Shown here: one piece after another, positions 42,940 to 51,594 of the stretch
Position numbering within the stretch: position 1 is the first letter of the stretch
How the letters are laid out: each line of letters opens with the position of its first letter
Source of the DNA: Chryseobacterium indoltheticum
GTDB lineage: Bacteria > Bacteroidota > Bacteroidia > Flavobacteriales > Weeksellaceae
DNA: 64,000 bases
Direction: 5' to 3'
Assembly: GCF_003815915.1 (NCBI RefSeq)
Contig: NZ_CP033929.1
Span: 4,030,001-4,094,000, forward strand
Translations under genes and position numbers: made by a program
Notes under the pieces: model-generated
Seen by the model: the letters and a program-made list of their open reading frames with translations, nothing else
Database searches by the model: none
Told to the model about the DNA's origin: nothing

Positions 42940-44715
42940 TTACTTTAATTCGTAAATTTCACCTTTAAACCTTACCATTTTAGCCGAAGCCGGAAAGTTT
43001 TTTATTTCTAAATTTTTTATCCTTCGTGATGAAACATAAGGATTGATAATATACTGCTGAATTTTATCTTTATCATCTGAAGATTTCATCCAAAAGATTA
43101 CCCGATTCCCTTTTTTCATTGAGATAATATTTTCTTTTTTATAATGATGTACCAAAAACTCATCTTCCTGGTTTTCAATAATATTAAAAGAAACTCGTAC
43201 GATAAAAAATACAGCAACCGCTAAAATTACATTTGAAACCGTTCTAAAATTGATTTTATCAAGCATAAATTTCAAAAAATAAATAATTCCAAACAACACA
43301 AAAACCTCAGCTAAATTTAAAGGAATATTTTCAAAGAAAATAGCATCAAAATCTGCAAACCAATGAATTACTTTTAACAAAATATTGATAATAAAATCAT
43401 AAATCAAATTAATAGTTCCAATATCTACATTAAAACCAATCAGCGCGGTCATAAAAAAAGAAAATATAATAATTAGTTCAGAAAACGGAACAATTATAAA
43501 ATTAGCTACAATTGAAATCAATGAAAATTGGTGAAAGTAATACAAAACCAAAGGCAAAGTTGCCAATTGCGCTGCAACAGATATAGAAATCGTATTATAA
43601 ATAAGTTTTTTGAAAAAATTATTCTGTCTCGGAAGGTATTTTAAAATCGGTTGATTCAACCAATAAATCCCTAAAACAGCTATAAAGCTTAACTGAAAAC
43701 CTACATCAAAAATCTGCTGCGTATCAATCATCAAAATAATAAACGCCGAAAGCGCCATCGAATGCAGCAAATCTGGTTTCCGCTGAAGCAACACATAAAT
43801 GAAATACACAGAAATCATGATGCAGGATCGCACCACAGAATTACCAAATCCGATGAAAACTGCAAAAATCCAGATGAATAGTAAACTGATGACGATTGCA
43901 TATTTTTTGAGACTTACAGATGAAAATCTCATCATCAGAAAATAAAACATCCCGAAAATCACAACAATATGTGTCCCCGAAATGGCAAGAAAATGCACCA
44001 AACCCGAACGGTTAAAATCCTGAACGGTTTCAGAATCTATTTCTGTGCGGTCTGCCAAAATTATTCCTTTTAAAAATTCACGGCTGCGAAAAGACATTTC
44101 AGAATTACTAATTTTCTGCAAAGTTTCTAACCGTTTTTGCTTGATTTTTTCTGTAAAACTCAAATCGCTTCTTTCACCAGAAGAAATTTCTCCGTTAATA
44201 TAGCATTGATAGAAAATATTTTTTCGCTTTAAATATTTTGAATAATCAAACTGAAAATCGTATTCCGGAGACTTTGGCTGAGCCAAATATGCTTTAGCTT
44301 TATAATAATGATTAAAATCTAATTCGTTTTTGGCTTTTTCAACATTAACGATTGCATCAAACACCTTATTTCCAACAACAATCGATGCTTCATACTTTTT
44401 GAATTTCAGATTAGAATTTAATTTTTTAGAAATTTTAAAAATGACAGTTTCATTTGTTTTCAGATTAATTTTTCTAATATCTGAAATATTATAAAAATGA
44501 AAAGAAACTCCCAATCCGAAAAAGAAAATCATCAAAAGTAAATTCCGGATTTTAAATAAAAGCTGGCTTTTCAGGAAAAAAAATCCAAAAATAATGGCAG
44601 AGAAAAACAGAATTACAATGATTGAATTTTGTTTAAGAAAGAATTTATCCTGAAAGAAAATTCCAAGAATAAAACAGAGTACAACAATCAAAAGAGGTTG
44701 CTTGTTCAAAATCAT
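42940..44715 (-). CDS. comEC: ComEC/Rec2-family competence membrane protein
   Basis: A 591-residue inner-membrane protein for DNA uptake across the cytoplasmic membrane. It has N-terminal hydrophobic helices, a DUF4131-type soluble domain (about 75-190) and a Competence domain with GLVHFLAISGTHIVVIFG and FGNSVVRSCIMIS, the typical ComEC motifs. The C-terminal MBL-fold nuclease-like domain is absent, as in many Bacteroidetes. A diverged copy of its last part lies upstream (44793-44990). Confidence 0.9.
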   Translation of the reverse strand: MILNKQPLLIVVLCFILGIFFQDKFFLKQNSIIVILFFSAIIFGFFFLKSQLLFKIRNLLLMIFFFGLGVSFHFYNISDIRKINLKTNETVIFKISKKLNSNLKFKKYEASIVVGNKVFDAIVNVEKAKNELDFNHYYKAKAYLAQPKSPEYDFQFDYSKYLKRKNIFYQCYINGEISSGERSDLSFTEKIKQKRLETLQKISNSEMSFRSREFLKGIILADRTEIDSETVQDFNRSGLVHFLAISGTHIVVIFGMFYFLMMRFSSVSLKKYAIVISLLFIWIFAVFIGFGNSVVRSCIMISVYFIYVLLQRKPDLLHSMALSAFIILMIDTQQIFDVGFQLSFIAVLGIYWLNQPILKYLPRQNNFFKKLIYNTISISVAAQLATLPLVLYYFHQFSLISIVANFIIVPFSELIIIFSFFMTALIGFNVDIGTINLIYDFIINILLKVIHWFADFDAIFFENIPLNLAEVFVLFGIIYFLKFMLDKINFRTVSNVILAVAVFFIVRVSFNIIENQEDEFLVHHYKKENIISMKKGNRVIFWMKSSDDKDKIQQYIINPYVSSRRIKNLEIKNFPASAKMVRFKGEIYELK

Positions 44716-44792
44716 TTGTGTTTGAACAAACTAAGTTAGAAAATTTTAGAATACAGAAATAGATTTATTTCGATTTAACTTAAACAATGATT

Positions 44793-44990
44793 TTATTTTA
44801 ATAATAAAAATTCATCTTTCTGATTTTCAAAAAGATTAAAAAAAATTCTTACGATAAAAAATACGGTAATAGCTAAAATTATATTTGAAATATTTCTGAG
44901 ACTTATTTTATCAAGCATAAATTTCAGAAAATAAATAATACAAAAAATAAAATACTTCACTACCCAAAAGAATATTAATCATAATCCACA
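44793..44990 (-). pseudogene. diverged comEC 3' fragment
   Basis: The minus strand encodes FLKFMLDKISLRNISNIILA, then VFFIVRIFFNLFENQKDEFL, ending at TAA 44795-44793. It closely matches the comEC C-terminal region (FLKFMLDKINFRTVSNVILA, VFFIVRVSFNIIENQEDEFL). DNA 44810-44960 aligns with 43156-43300. There is no start codon and an upstream in-frame stop, so it is a remnant of a second comEC or of a partial duplication. The rest of the 433-bp gap (44716-45148) shows nothing else. Confidence 0.75.
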
Positions 44991-45148
44991 AATAACATTA
45001 ATTTAACTTAAATAAAATCATTATCATAAATATATAATAACAAGTCAAAAACAAATTAAATCCATTACAAATTACTATTTTCATTAGCAAAACCTACAAA
45101 AAACAATGAAAATTTCCTAATTTAGCATAAATAAAAAAAATATACACG

Positions 45149-45916
45149 ATGAAAAAAATTAAAAAATCAAATTTTGTAATTACATTATTACTATTATTGT
45201 TTACTATCTCATGTTCTAATGAAAGAAATGATGAAATAAGTACTGATATGGAGAAATATTCATTAAAAAATGAAACATTAAAAAGCCTGTCTCCTTTTAG
45301 TATAGGGCACAAGATAAATGAAATTAAAATTAAAAAAAACAGCTTATCTTCCTATACCATAACTACGACTAGGTATGAAGAAGACAATACAGGTCATAAG
45401 AATGATATTTTTGAAATTACTTTAGCTGAAGATATTTTAAATATATCTGGTAATTTTTATTCTATCAATTATGATGTAGAAAAAAATGAAAAAACCAATC
45501 AAATATATTTTTCAAAGAATGGGAAAAAAGAGATTATCTCAGAAGACTTCATCAACACAATAAGTGGAAATGATTTACATGCCTTAAATAGATTGGTAGC
45601 GTTGTATATTGAATTATATGATAATTCAATTAAAAAAATGGGACCAGAAACTGATGTATTAGCAAAAAAATCTTGTGCTAAATTTGAGAGTGGTATTGGA
45701 TTCACTGGTACTGCATCTTCAATAAGATCTGTAGAAGATGCTCAAGCCTATATAGATAGTGGACATGGGGATTGCAAAATAGCAGGAACAGATACTTCTT
45801 GCGCATTAGGAAGTCACATTTGTGCTTCTACTACCACATTGCAATGCTTTGGTGGAAGCTGTTCCGGAGGAGGTGGCTCTGGAGGAGGTGGAGGATGGAA
45901 AGTCTCTAATAAATAA
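45149..45916 (+). CDS. lipoprotein with Cys-rich, poly-Gly C-terminus
   Basis: A 255-residue protein. Lipoprotein signal with lipobox FTISC (Cys22). The middle (about 50-165) is unrecognised mixed alpha/beta. The last 80 residues carry six Cys (KSCAKF, GDCKIA, TSCALG, HICAST, LQCFGG, GSCSGG) and a final [11 protein letters not shown]. The tail resembles small disulfide peptides and Gly-rich bacteriocin tails, but homology is not claimed. A two-helix membrane protein gene follows by 31 bp. Confidence 0.75.
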
Positions 45917-45947
45917 ATATTTTATCTTTATAAAAATTAATTTGTGA

Positions 45948-46145
45948 ATGAGTTATTCAAACTTTGAACTTGCTTTTTTCTGTTTACTAATTATTTATTT
46001 GTTACTTATTATTTTGGTAACCATTAAAGTTTTACAATCAAAGACAACAAGTTTAGTTAAGTTTTTATTGATTTTAGTTCTGCTATTTATACCAATTATT
46101 GGACTAATTATCAATATTATAATCTTGCAGAAAAAAATTAGCTAA
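45948..46145 (+). CDS. small membrane protein, PLDc_N-like
   Basis: A 65-residue protein with two hydrophobic helices (about 8-28 and 36-60). The spacing and LVLLFIPIIGLIINIIIL resemble the phospholipase D N-terminal (PLDc_N) segment that occurs alone in small membrane proteins. It starts 31 bp after the Cys-rich lipoprotein gene, so the two are probably co-transcribed; the context allows an immunity or anchoring role, which is speculation. Confidence 0.7.
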   Translation: MSYSNFELAFFCLLIIYLLLIILVTIKVLQSKTTSLVKFLLILVLLFIPIIGLIINIIILQKKIS

Positions 46146-46173
46146 ATATTTTTTTTAATTTCAAAAACATTTT

Positions 46174-46212
46174 CAAAGAGTTCTTATATCCTAATAAGAA
46201 CTCTTTTATTTT
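46174..46212. terminator. bidirectional terminator between the small membrane gene and lpxB
   Basis: AGAGTTCTTAT and ATAAGAACTCT form a long stem around a short loop, with A- and T-rich flanks, in a convergent gene gap. Confidence 0.85.
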
Positions 46213-46224
46213 TAATTAGGCAGA

Positions 46225-47349
46225 TCAAAAGTGTTGATTAATAAAATTATTTCTCAAAATTACATCAGCAGCATTTTTACTTGCACCTTTTCCACCCAAT
46301 TTTTCTCTGAGCAATTTAAAATCCTGAAGCATTTCACTTCTTTTTTCACCTTTAATAATGAAATTCAGTTCTTTGACTAGATTTTTAGTATTGAGTTCGC
46401 TTTGAATTAATTCTTTCACCACTTCCCGATCCATAATTAAATTCACCAAAGAAATATATTTGATATTTTTCACCAATCTTTTGGCAATAGCGTAAGAAAT
46501 CTTGCTTCCGCGGTAACAAACCACTTCCGGAATATTCAACAAAGCAGTTTCTAAAGTTGCTGTTCCCGAAGTTACCAAAGCAGCTTTTGAGCACCTCAAC
46601 AAATCATAAGTTTTGTTGGAAACAAAATGCACATTTTCATCAACATATTTTTGGTAAAATTCCTTTTCAAGACTTGGCGCACCTGCAATTACAAATTGAT
46701 AATTATTAAAATGTGGGCGAACAGAAAGCATGATTTCCAACATTTTTTCCACCTCCTGTTTTCTGGAACCTGGCAAAAGTGCAATGATTTCTTTTTCATT
46801 TAAACCATTTTCAGTTTTAAAATCATCAACAGAAATATCCTGAAGTGTAGAAATTGCATCCAACAAAGGATGTCCTACAAAGTGAGATTTTACACCATGC
46901 TTGTGATAAAAATCTTCCTCGAAAGGTAAGATCACCATCATTTCATCAACATATTTTTTAATGATTTCAACACGACCTTCTTTCCAAGCCCAAAGTTGAG
47001 GAGAAATATAATAGACTACTTTTATGCCCAATTCTTTTGCAAATTTTGCGATTCGCAAATTGAAACCGGGATAATCAACCAAAATCAAAACATCCGGCTG
47101 ATTGTTTTTAATATCTTCTTTGCAGATTTTAATATTATTTAAAATCGTTCTGAGATTCATCGCAACTTCCAAAAAGCCCATAAAAGCTAAATCTCGATAG
47201 TGCTTCACCAAAGTACCGCCCTGTTTCTTCATAAGATCTCCACCCCAAAATCTAAATTCTGCGTTGGAATCTTTTTCTTTTAAAGCTTTCATTAAATTGC
47301 TTCCGTGTAAATCTCCGGATGCTTCACCTGCGATGATATAATATTTCAT
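46225..47349 (-). CDS. lpxB: lipid-A-disaccharide synthase
   Basis: A 374-residue GT19 glycosyltransferase that joins UDP-diacylglucosamine and lipid X into lipid A disaccharide at the inner membrane. It shows IIAGEASGDLHGSNLMKAL, VDYPGFNLRIAKFAK, YYISPQLWAWKEGR, FVGHPLLDAI, LLPGSRKQEV and TSGTATLETALL, all typical. Confidence 0.95.
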   Translation of the reverse strand: MKYYIIAGEASGDLHGSNLMKALKEKDSNAEFRFWGGDLMKKQGGTLVKHYRDLAFMGFLEVAMNLRTILNNIKICKEDIKNNQPDVLILVDYPGFNLRIAKFAKELGIKVVYYISPQLWAWKEGRVEIIKKYVDEMMVILPFEEDFYHKHGVKSHFVGHPLLDAISTLQDISVDDFKTENGLNEKEIIALLPGSRKQEVEKMLEIMLSVRPHFNNYQFVIAGAPSLEKEFYQKYVDENVHFVSNKTYDLLRCSKAALVTSGTATLETALLNIPEVVCYRGSKISYAIAKRLVKNIKYISLVNLIMDREVVKELIQSELNTKNLVKELNFIIKGEKRSEMLQDFKLLREKLGGKGASKNAADVILRNNFINQHF

Positions 47350-47440
47350 AAATGATAATTGATAGGCGATGAATGATTTTGTCTATTGAAATGACATTTA
47401 ATCTCAAATTGCAAACATCAAAATTCAAATTATAATTAAG

Positions 47441-47448
47441 TAAATTTG
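47441..47448 (+). promoter_or_regulatory. -7 element for the DUF2480 gene
   Basis: TAAATTTG, 22 bp before the ATG at 47471; no clear -33 element. Confidence 0.5.
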
Positions 47449-47470
47449 CTCCAAAGATAATGATAAAAAA

Positions 47471-47980
47471 ATGTCAGAAGAATTTGAAATAAAAAATAAA
47501 GTAGCCGCAAGCGGACTGATCAACTTTGACCTTACTGATCTTGTTCCCAAAGGTGCAAGAAAAGGGATTGATCTGAAAGATTTTCTTTTTATGGAAATGA
47601 TTTTAAAAGAAAAAGATTTCCGTGAAAAAGTAGCAGCAATCGACACTGAAGAATACAAAGATGCTTACGTTTACATCTACAATTCGGCAGATGCTATTGT
47701 TCCGCTTTGGGCTTATTTTCTATTAACCGCTAAACTTACAGATGCTACAAAGAAAATAGTTTTCGGAAGTGCTGAAAATTTAGAAATCGTTTTAATGCAT
47801 GACGCCATCAAAAACTATGATTTTTCTGAGATGAACGGAAAAAGAGTTTTGGTGAAAGGCTGCACAGACAAAGCAATTCCGGAAAATGCGTATGTAGAAT
47901 TGGTCGAAAATCTAAAGCCGATTGTAAAATCTCTAATGTTTGGTGAAGCTTGCTCGAATGTACCGATTGTTAAAAATTAA
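47471..47980 (+). CDS. DUF2480 family protein
   Basis: A 169-residue cytoplasmic protein of the conserved Bacteroidetes DUF2480 family. Typical text is NKVAASGLINFDLTDLVPKG, IDLKDFLFMEMILKEKDFRE and GCTDKAIPENAYVELVENLK. Function unknown. The next gene begins 4 bp after its stop. Confidence 0.88.
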   Translation: MSEEFEIKNKVAASGLINFDLTDLVPKGARKGIDLKDFLFMEMILKEKDFREKVAAIDTEEYKDAYVYIYNSADAIVPLWAYFLLTAKLTDATKKIVFGSAENLEIVLMHDAIKNYDFSEMNGKRVLVKGCTDKAIPENAYVELVENLKPIVKSLMFGEACSNVPIVKN

Positions 47981-47984
47981 GTAG

Positions 47985-49247
47985 ATGAATAATAAAAAAC
48001 TTATTCCGTTTTTTCTATTCTTATTTTTCTTAATTATTTACTATTTTTCAAGTTTTTCGAAAGTTTCTTTTGGGGATGGAATTGGTTTTCTTTTAGATGT
48101 TGAAAAAGAATCATTTACAGACCAAGCAACTCCATTGTCTCACTTTCTCTACCTAAATACTGCAATTTTTTTGACTAAATATTGTAATGTAGACAGCATT
48201 ATGACAATGAGGTTGATGTCTATTGTTCCTGCCGCTCTAAGTATTACATTAATCTATATTTTTATCAAAGAATTTATTTCAGAAAACTGGATTGCAATAA
48301 GTTGCAGCATTGTTCTTGGACTAAGTTTCACATTTTGGCGAAGCGCTTCTACTATTGAAGTTTATACGTTCAATGCAATTTGGATTATCTTCTTTTTAAT
48401 ATTTTCAGTCAAATCATTAAAATCGCCATCTCTAAAAAATTTACTTTTGACAGGCATTTTTTTAGGAGTAAGTATGTGGGTTCACATCCAAAACATTATG
48501 CTAATTCCTGCTTATATTGTACTTATCTATCAGCTTAGAAATTCCAGAAAGAATATTTTTATTTCAGCGTCTTCATTTGCATTGATTTTTAGTTCAATGT
48601 TCCTCGTTAATTATTTAGCTGATATTCATATAAAGTACACATTTCTTACCGGAACTGGTACCTGGATAGAAGATACTTTCAAGCAAAGCTTTTCAGAATT
48701 ACTAAAAGATATTTTAAAATCTCTGCTGTATTTACTTTATAACTTCAATATTTTTTTGATTTTTATCCCTTGGGGAATACGTGAGATTTACAAAAATCAT
48801 AGAAATATGTTCCCTTTCGTAGTAATTTCTTTTTTATTTACTTTTGGCTTTGCAACATTTTATGCAGTATCAGATAATTATGTTTTTTTCATACCGAGTT
48901 ACTTTATTGTTATCCTCATCATTAGCCTTGGAATAAAATCACTGAACATGAAATATAATTTGAAAAGATTACAATTTGTAACTTTTCTCATTCCTTTATT
49001 TTATATAGGATCTCACAGAATAGCTTCCTCATTAGAAGCCACAAAAGCATTCCAGCAAGAAAAAGTATATAAAGGCGGACTTAGTTATTATATGCTACCT
49101 TGGTTGCACAATAATGTAGGGTGCATAGAATTTACCCTTGATAATAAACAAACTAATGATAATGTTGAAGAATTGAGAAAACAGTGCTTAGAATTCGTTG
49201 AACTCAGAGAAAAATATCAAAATAGAGACGAAATAATGAAATTATAA
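47985..49247 (+). CDS. polytopic membrane protein, DUF2723/protein-O-mannosyltransferase-like
   Basis: A 420-residue protein with about ten hydrophobic helices. The early loop FGDGIGFLLDVE and FWRSASTIEVYTFN (near residue 120) resemble DUF2723 and glycosyltransferase-C membrane proteins, which often use lipid-linked sugars. The acidic loop residue and EVY motif would be in the periplasmic part. The substrate is unknown. Confidence 0.7.
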   Translation: MNNKKLIPFFLFLFFLIIYYFSSFSKVSFGDGIGFLLDVEKESFTDQATPLSHFLYLNTAIFLTKYCNVDSIMTMRLMSIVPAALSITLIYIFIKEFISENWIAISCSIVLGLSFTFWRSASTIEVYTFNAIWIIFFLIFSVKSLKSPSLKNLLLTGIFLGVSMWVHIQNIMLIPAYIVLIYQLRNSRKNIFISASSFALIFSSMFLVNYLADIHIKYTFLTGTGTWIEDTFKQSFSELLKDILKSLLYLLYNFNIFLIFIPWGIREIYKNHRNMFPFVVISFLFTFGFATFYAVSDNYVFFIPSYFIVILIISLGIKSLNMKYNLKRLQFVTFLIPLFYIGSHRIASSLEATKAFQQEKVYKGGLSYYMLPWLHNNVGCIEFTLDNKQTNDNVEELRKQCLEFVELREKYQNRDEIMKL

Positions 49248-49311
49248 ATGATTATTAATTTTTAAATTCAGATAATTTTATCATCTTTGATTAAACATAA
49301 AAGCATAAATT

Positions 49312-49971
49312 ATGAGTTTAATCGATTTACTTACAGGAAATACAGGAAACCAGGTTGCAGAAAAAGCTGAAACCAAATTCGGAATCAGCAAAAACCAAAT
49401 CATCGCACTTTTGGCAGTTGCAACACCTCTTGTAATCTCTTACTTGAGAAATAAATCTCAGGACAATAAAGAAGCAGAAGCTTTAAATAGTGCGTTAGAA
49501 AAAGATCACGACGGAAGTATTTTAGATGACACTTCGCAGTTGGAAGCAAGACAAAATGAAGGCGGGTCTATACTTTCTCATATTTTTGGAAATGAAAAAA
49601 GTACTGTTGAAAATCAGCTCTCACAAAATACAGGAATCTCTATTGATAAGATCGGACCTATTCTGGCAATGCTTGCTCCAGTAATCATGGGGTATATTGG
49701 AAAGGAAAAACAACAGAACAACGTTGGAGCAGGAGGTCTTGGTGATCTTTTAGGAGGAATCTTGGGAGGTGCACAAACTCAGGCTCAACAACAGCAGTCA
49801 AATCCATTAAACGATATTCTTGGAAGCGTATTAGGAGGTGGACAATCACAATCTTCAGGAAATCCTTTGAATGATATTTTAGGGAGTGTTCTTGGCGGAA
49901 GCGGTCAACAAAAGCAACAACAAAGTGGTGGTTTAGGAGATATTCTGGGCGGACTTTTTGGAGGGAAATAA
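49312..49971 (+). CDS. DUF937 domain-containing protein
   Basis: A 219-residue protein. The N-terminal and central regions (GISKNQIIALLAVATPLVIS, KIGPILAMLAPVIMGYIGK) are two copies of the DUF937/YidB-type helical module. The last 80 residues are Gly/Gln-rich repeats (NPLNDILGSVLGG three times in variants, LGGILGG, GQQKQQQ). Role unknown. No signal peptide. Confidence 0.85.
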   Translation: MSLIDLLTGNTGNQVAEKAETKFGISKNQIIALLAVATPLVISYLRNKSQDNKEAEALNSALEKDHDGSILDDTSQLEARQNEGGSILSHIFGNEKSTVENQLSQNTGISIDKIGPILAMLAPVIMGYIGKEKQQNNVGAGGLGDLLGGILGGAQTQAQQQQSNPLNDILGSVLGGGQSQSSGNPLNDILGSVLGGSGQQKQQQSGGLGDILGGLFGGK

Positions 49972-49995
49972 TTTTCTCACATTTAAAAAAGATAT

Positions 49996-50028
49996 AGTAC
50001 CGAAGTGTTTTGCTTCGGTATTTTTTTT
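49996..50028 (+). terminator. terminator after the DUF937 gene
   Basis: TACCGAAG and CTTCGGTA form an 8-bp stem with a 7-nt loop, followed by T8. Confidence 0.9.
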
Positions 50029-50050
50029 GAAATACAAAAATTCAATAACT

Positions 50051-50084
50051 AATTATTGCTTTACAATAATTAATTATATATTTG
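50051..50084 (+). promoter_or_regulatory. promoter with overlapping inverted-repeat operator for DUF2975-XRE genes
   Basis: TTG (50056-50058), 18 bp, TATATTTG (50077-50084) form a promoter 20 bp before the ATG. AATTATTG (50051-50058) and CAATAATT (50064-50071) are a perfect inverted repeat with a 5-nt centre that covers the -33 box. A further CAATAAT copy lies at 50085-50091. The downstream XRE protein is the likely ligand (autorepression), by inference. Confidence 0.65.
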
Positions 50085-50103
50085 CAATAATAAATATATT
50101 ATT

Positions 50104-50673
50104 ATGAAAATCATCGGTAAAAATTCTCTTTCTCAATACATCAGTTGGCTATTGTATATAGTTTTTGTTTACAGTATTCTCTTACTCATTTATGTAATTA
50201 TTGGTTTTACACTTGGCATTTGTAAAATTAAAACAGCGAACACATTCTTATATTCTTTTTATGAAATTTGGAAAGACTATACCAGTCCCAGATATTATTT
50301 TAGATTCTATTATCCATTCACAAATTTTGAACTAGCCGCTAACTCAATTAAATTTCAGAGTATCTTTCTTATTTTATTAGGTCTTATATTCAATGTATTA
50401 TTCTATTATTATTGTTTCAAAGCATTTCAAAGTATTAGTAACGAAAAGATATTTAATAACAAAACCGTCAAATGGCTAAATCGTTTTGCAATACTAAATC
50501 TTGTCATTTTATTAATTTCACCTTTGTTTTTTCTATTTCTTTTTGAAAAATTTCCATACCAACTCATTCCAATGTATTTAAAAAATATTTTACAGATCGT
50601 ATTTGTATACTTTGTTATTGTATTTTTAAAAAAGGGATTAGACTTACAAACTGAAAACGAACTAACCATATAA
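50104..50673 (+). CDS. DUF2975 membrane protein
   Basis: A 189-residue protein with four predicted hydrophobic helices (about 12-38, 88-115, 125-150, 160-180), of the DUF2975/YoaS type. Such proteins are usually encoded next to a small XRE regulator, as here (3 bp to the next gene). Function unknown. Confidence 0.85.
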   Translation: MKIIGKNSLSQYISWLLYIVFVYSILLLIYVIIGFTLGICKIKTANTFLYSFYEIWKDYTSPRYYFRFYYPFTNFELAANSIKFQSIFLILLGLIFNVLFYYYCFKAFQSISNEKIFNNKTVKWLNRFAILNLVILLISPLFFLFLFEKFPYQLIPMYLKNILQIVFVYFVIVFLKKGLDLQTENELTI

Positions 50674-50676
50674 ATT

Positions 50677-50883
50677 ATGCCGATCATCATTAATGTTGAC
50701 GTCATGTTGGCGAAAAGAAAAATGCAATCTCAGGAACTTGCAGAAAAAATAGGAATCACGCAGGCAAATCTTTCCATTTTAAAAACCGGAAAAGCAAAAG
50801 CCTTGAGGTTATCAACACTAGAATCAATTTGTAAAATTCTCGATTGCCAACCTGGAGACCTTTTGGAATATGTAAAAGATTAA
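50677..50883 (+). CDS. XRE-family transcriptional regulator (YozG-like)
   Basis: A 68-residue one-domain helix-turn-helix protein. The HTH is in MQSQELAEKIGITQANLSIL and LRLSTLESICKILDCQPGDL, typical Cro/C1 type. It pairs with the DUF2975 gene and probably controls its own operon through the inverted repeat at 50051-50071. Confidence 0.93.
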   Translation: MPIIINVDVMLAKRKMQSQELAEKIGITQANLSILKTGKAKALRLSTLESICKILDCQPGDLLEYVKD

Positions 50884-50986
50884 CAGCTTTAAAATAAAAA
50901 AACCAAATCAAAAACAACAACGATGAAGTTTTGAAAAAAGCAATGAAATGGATTTATAATTAGCAACATGTATCAAATAAATTATT

Positions 50987-50994
50987 TAGCTTTG
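50987..50994 (+). promoter_or_regulatory. -7 element for the ankyrin gene
   Basis: TAGCTTTG matches TAnnTTTG and is 27 bp before the ATG; weak -33 box. Confidence 0.5.
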
Positions 50995-51021
50995 TATATT
51001 ATTTAGATAAAATTAATATTT

Positions 51022-51456
51022 ATGAAAAAAATAATTACTACCACTTTGCTTTTTGGAATTGCTATCTTTAGTAATGGCCTGTTTGCGCAAGAACTTTCTA
51101 ATGAAAAAATGAAAGTTTTCCAGACAGATAAAATAGAAGATATAAAAAAGGTTTTCAAGAAAGAAGACTTTATTAAATGTTTTGACATTAAAGGAGTTTC
51201 CTATAATATGTTTTCTTTAAGCGCAAGGTATGAAAGAGTAAATGTTATCAACTATTTACTTGCAAACAAAATAAGCGTAAACAAGTCTTGTAGCGACGTT
51301 ACACCATTAATGTATGCAGCAATGTATGGATACACAGATACCGTAAAACTTTTCTTAAAAAACGGAGCAAAAAAAGAGACAAAAGATAGCAACGGCAAAA
51401 CAGCTAAAGATCATGCGTTAGAAAACAACCACCCGGAAACGGCTGCTATTCTTTAG
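51022..51456 (+). CDS. secreted ankyrin repeat protein
   Basis: A 144-residue protein with signal peptide (MKKIITTTLLFGIAIFSNGLFAQ). The mature part has about three ankyrin repeats, the clearest being VTPLMYAAMYGYTDTVKLFL and a capping NGKTAKDHALENNHPETAAI. Periplasmic protein-protein interaction is likely; the partner is unknown. Confidence 0.88.
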   Translation: MKKIITTTLLFGIAIFSNGLFAQELSNEKMKVFQTDKIEDIKKVFKKEDFIKCFDIKGVSYNMFSLSARYERVNVINYLLANKISVNKSCSDVTPLMYAAMYGYTDTVKLFLKNGAKKETKDSNGKTAKDHALENNHPETAAIL

Positions 51457-51478
51457 AAAATTTTACAATATATAACTT

Positions 51479-51507
51479 AAAACTTCCTTCGGGAAGTTTT
51501 TTGTTTT
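51479..51507 (+). terminator. terminator after the ankyrin gene
   Basis: AAAACTTCC-TTCG-GGAAGTTTT: 9-bp stem with TTCG tetraloop and T-run. Its T-run overlaps the -33 box of the aspS promoter. Confidence 0.9.
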
Positions 51508-51533
51508 TAAACCCTTCAAAAATATTATCTTTG
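51500..51533 (+). promoter_or_regulatory. promoter of aspS
   Basis: TTTG (51500-51503), 22 bp, TATCTTTG (51526-51533). The leader (51540-51594) holds a 14-bp near-tandem repeat (AAACATTGAACCTT, AAACATTGAACTTT). Confidence 0.65.
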
Positions 51534-51594
51534 CAGACGGAAATTCAAGGCTCAAAACATTGAACCTTAAACATTGAACTTTAAACAAATAATT

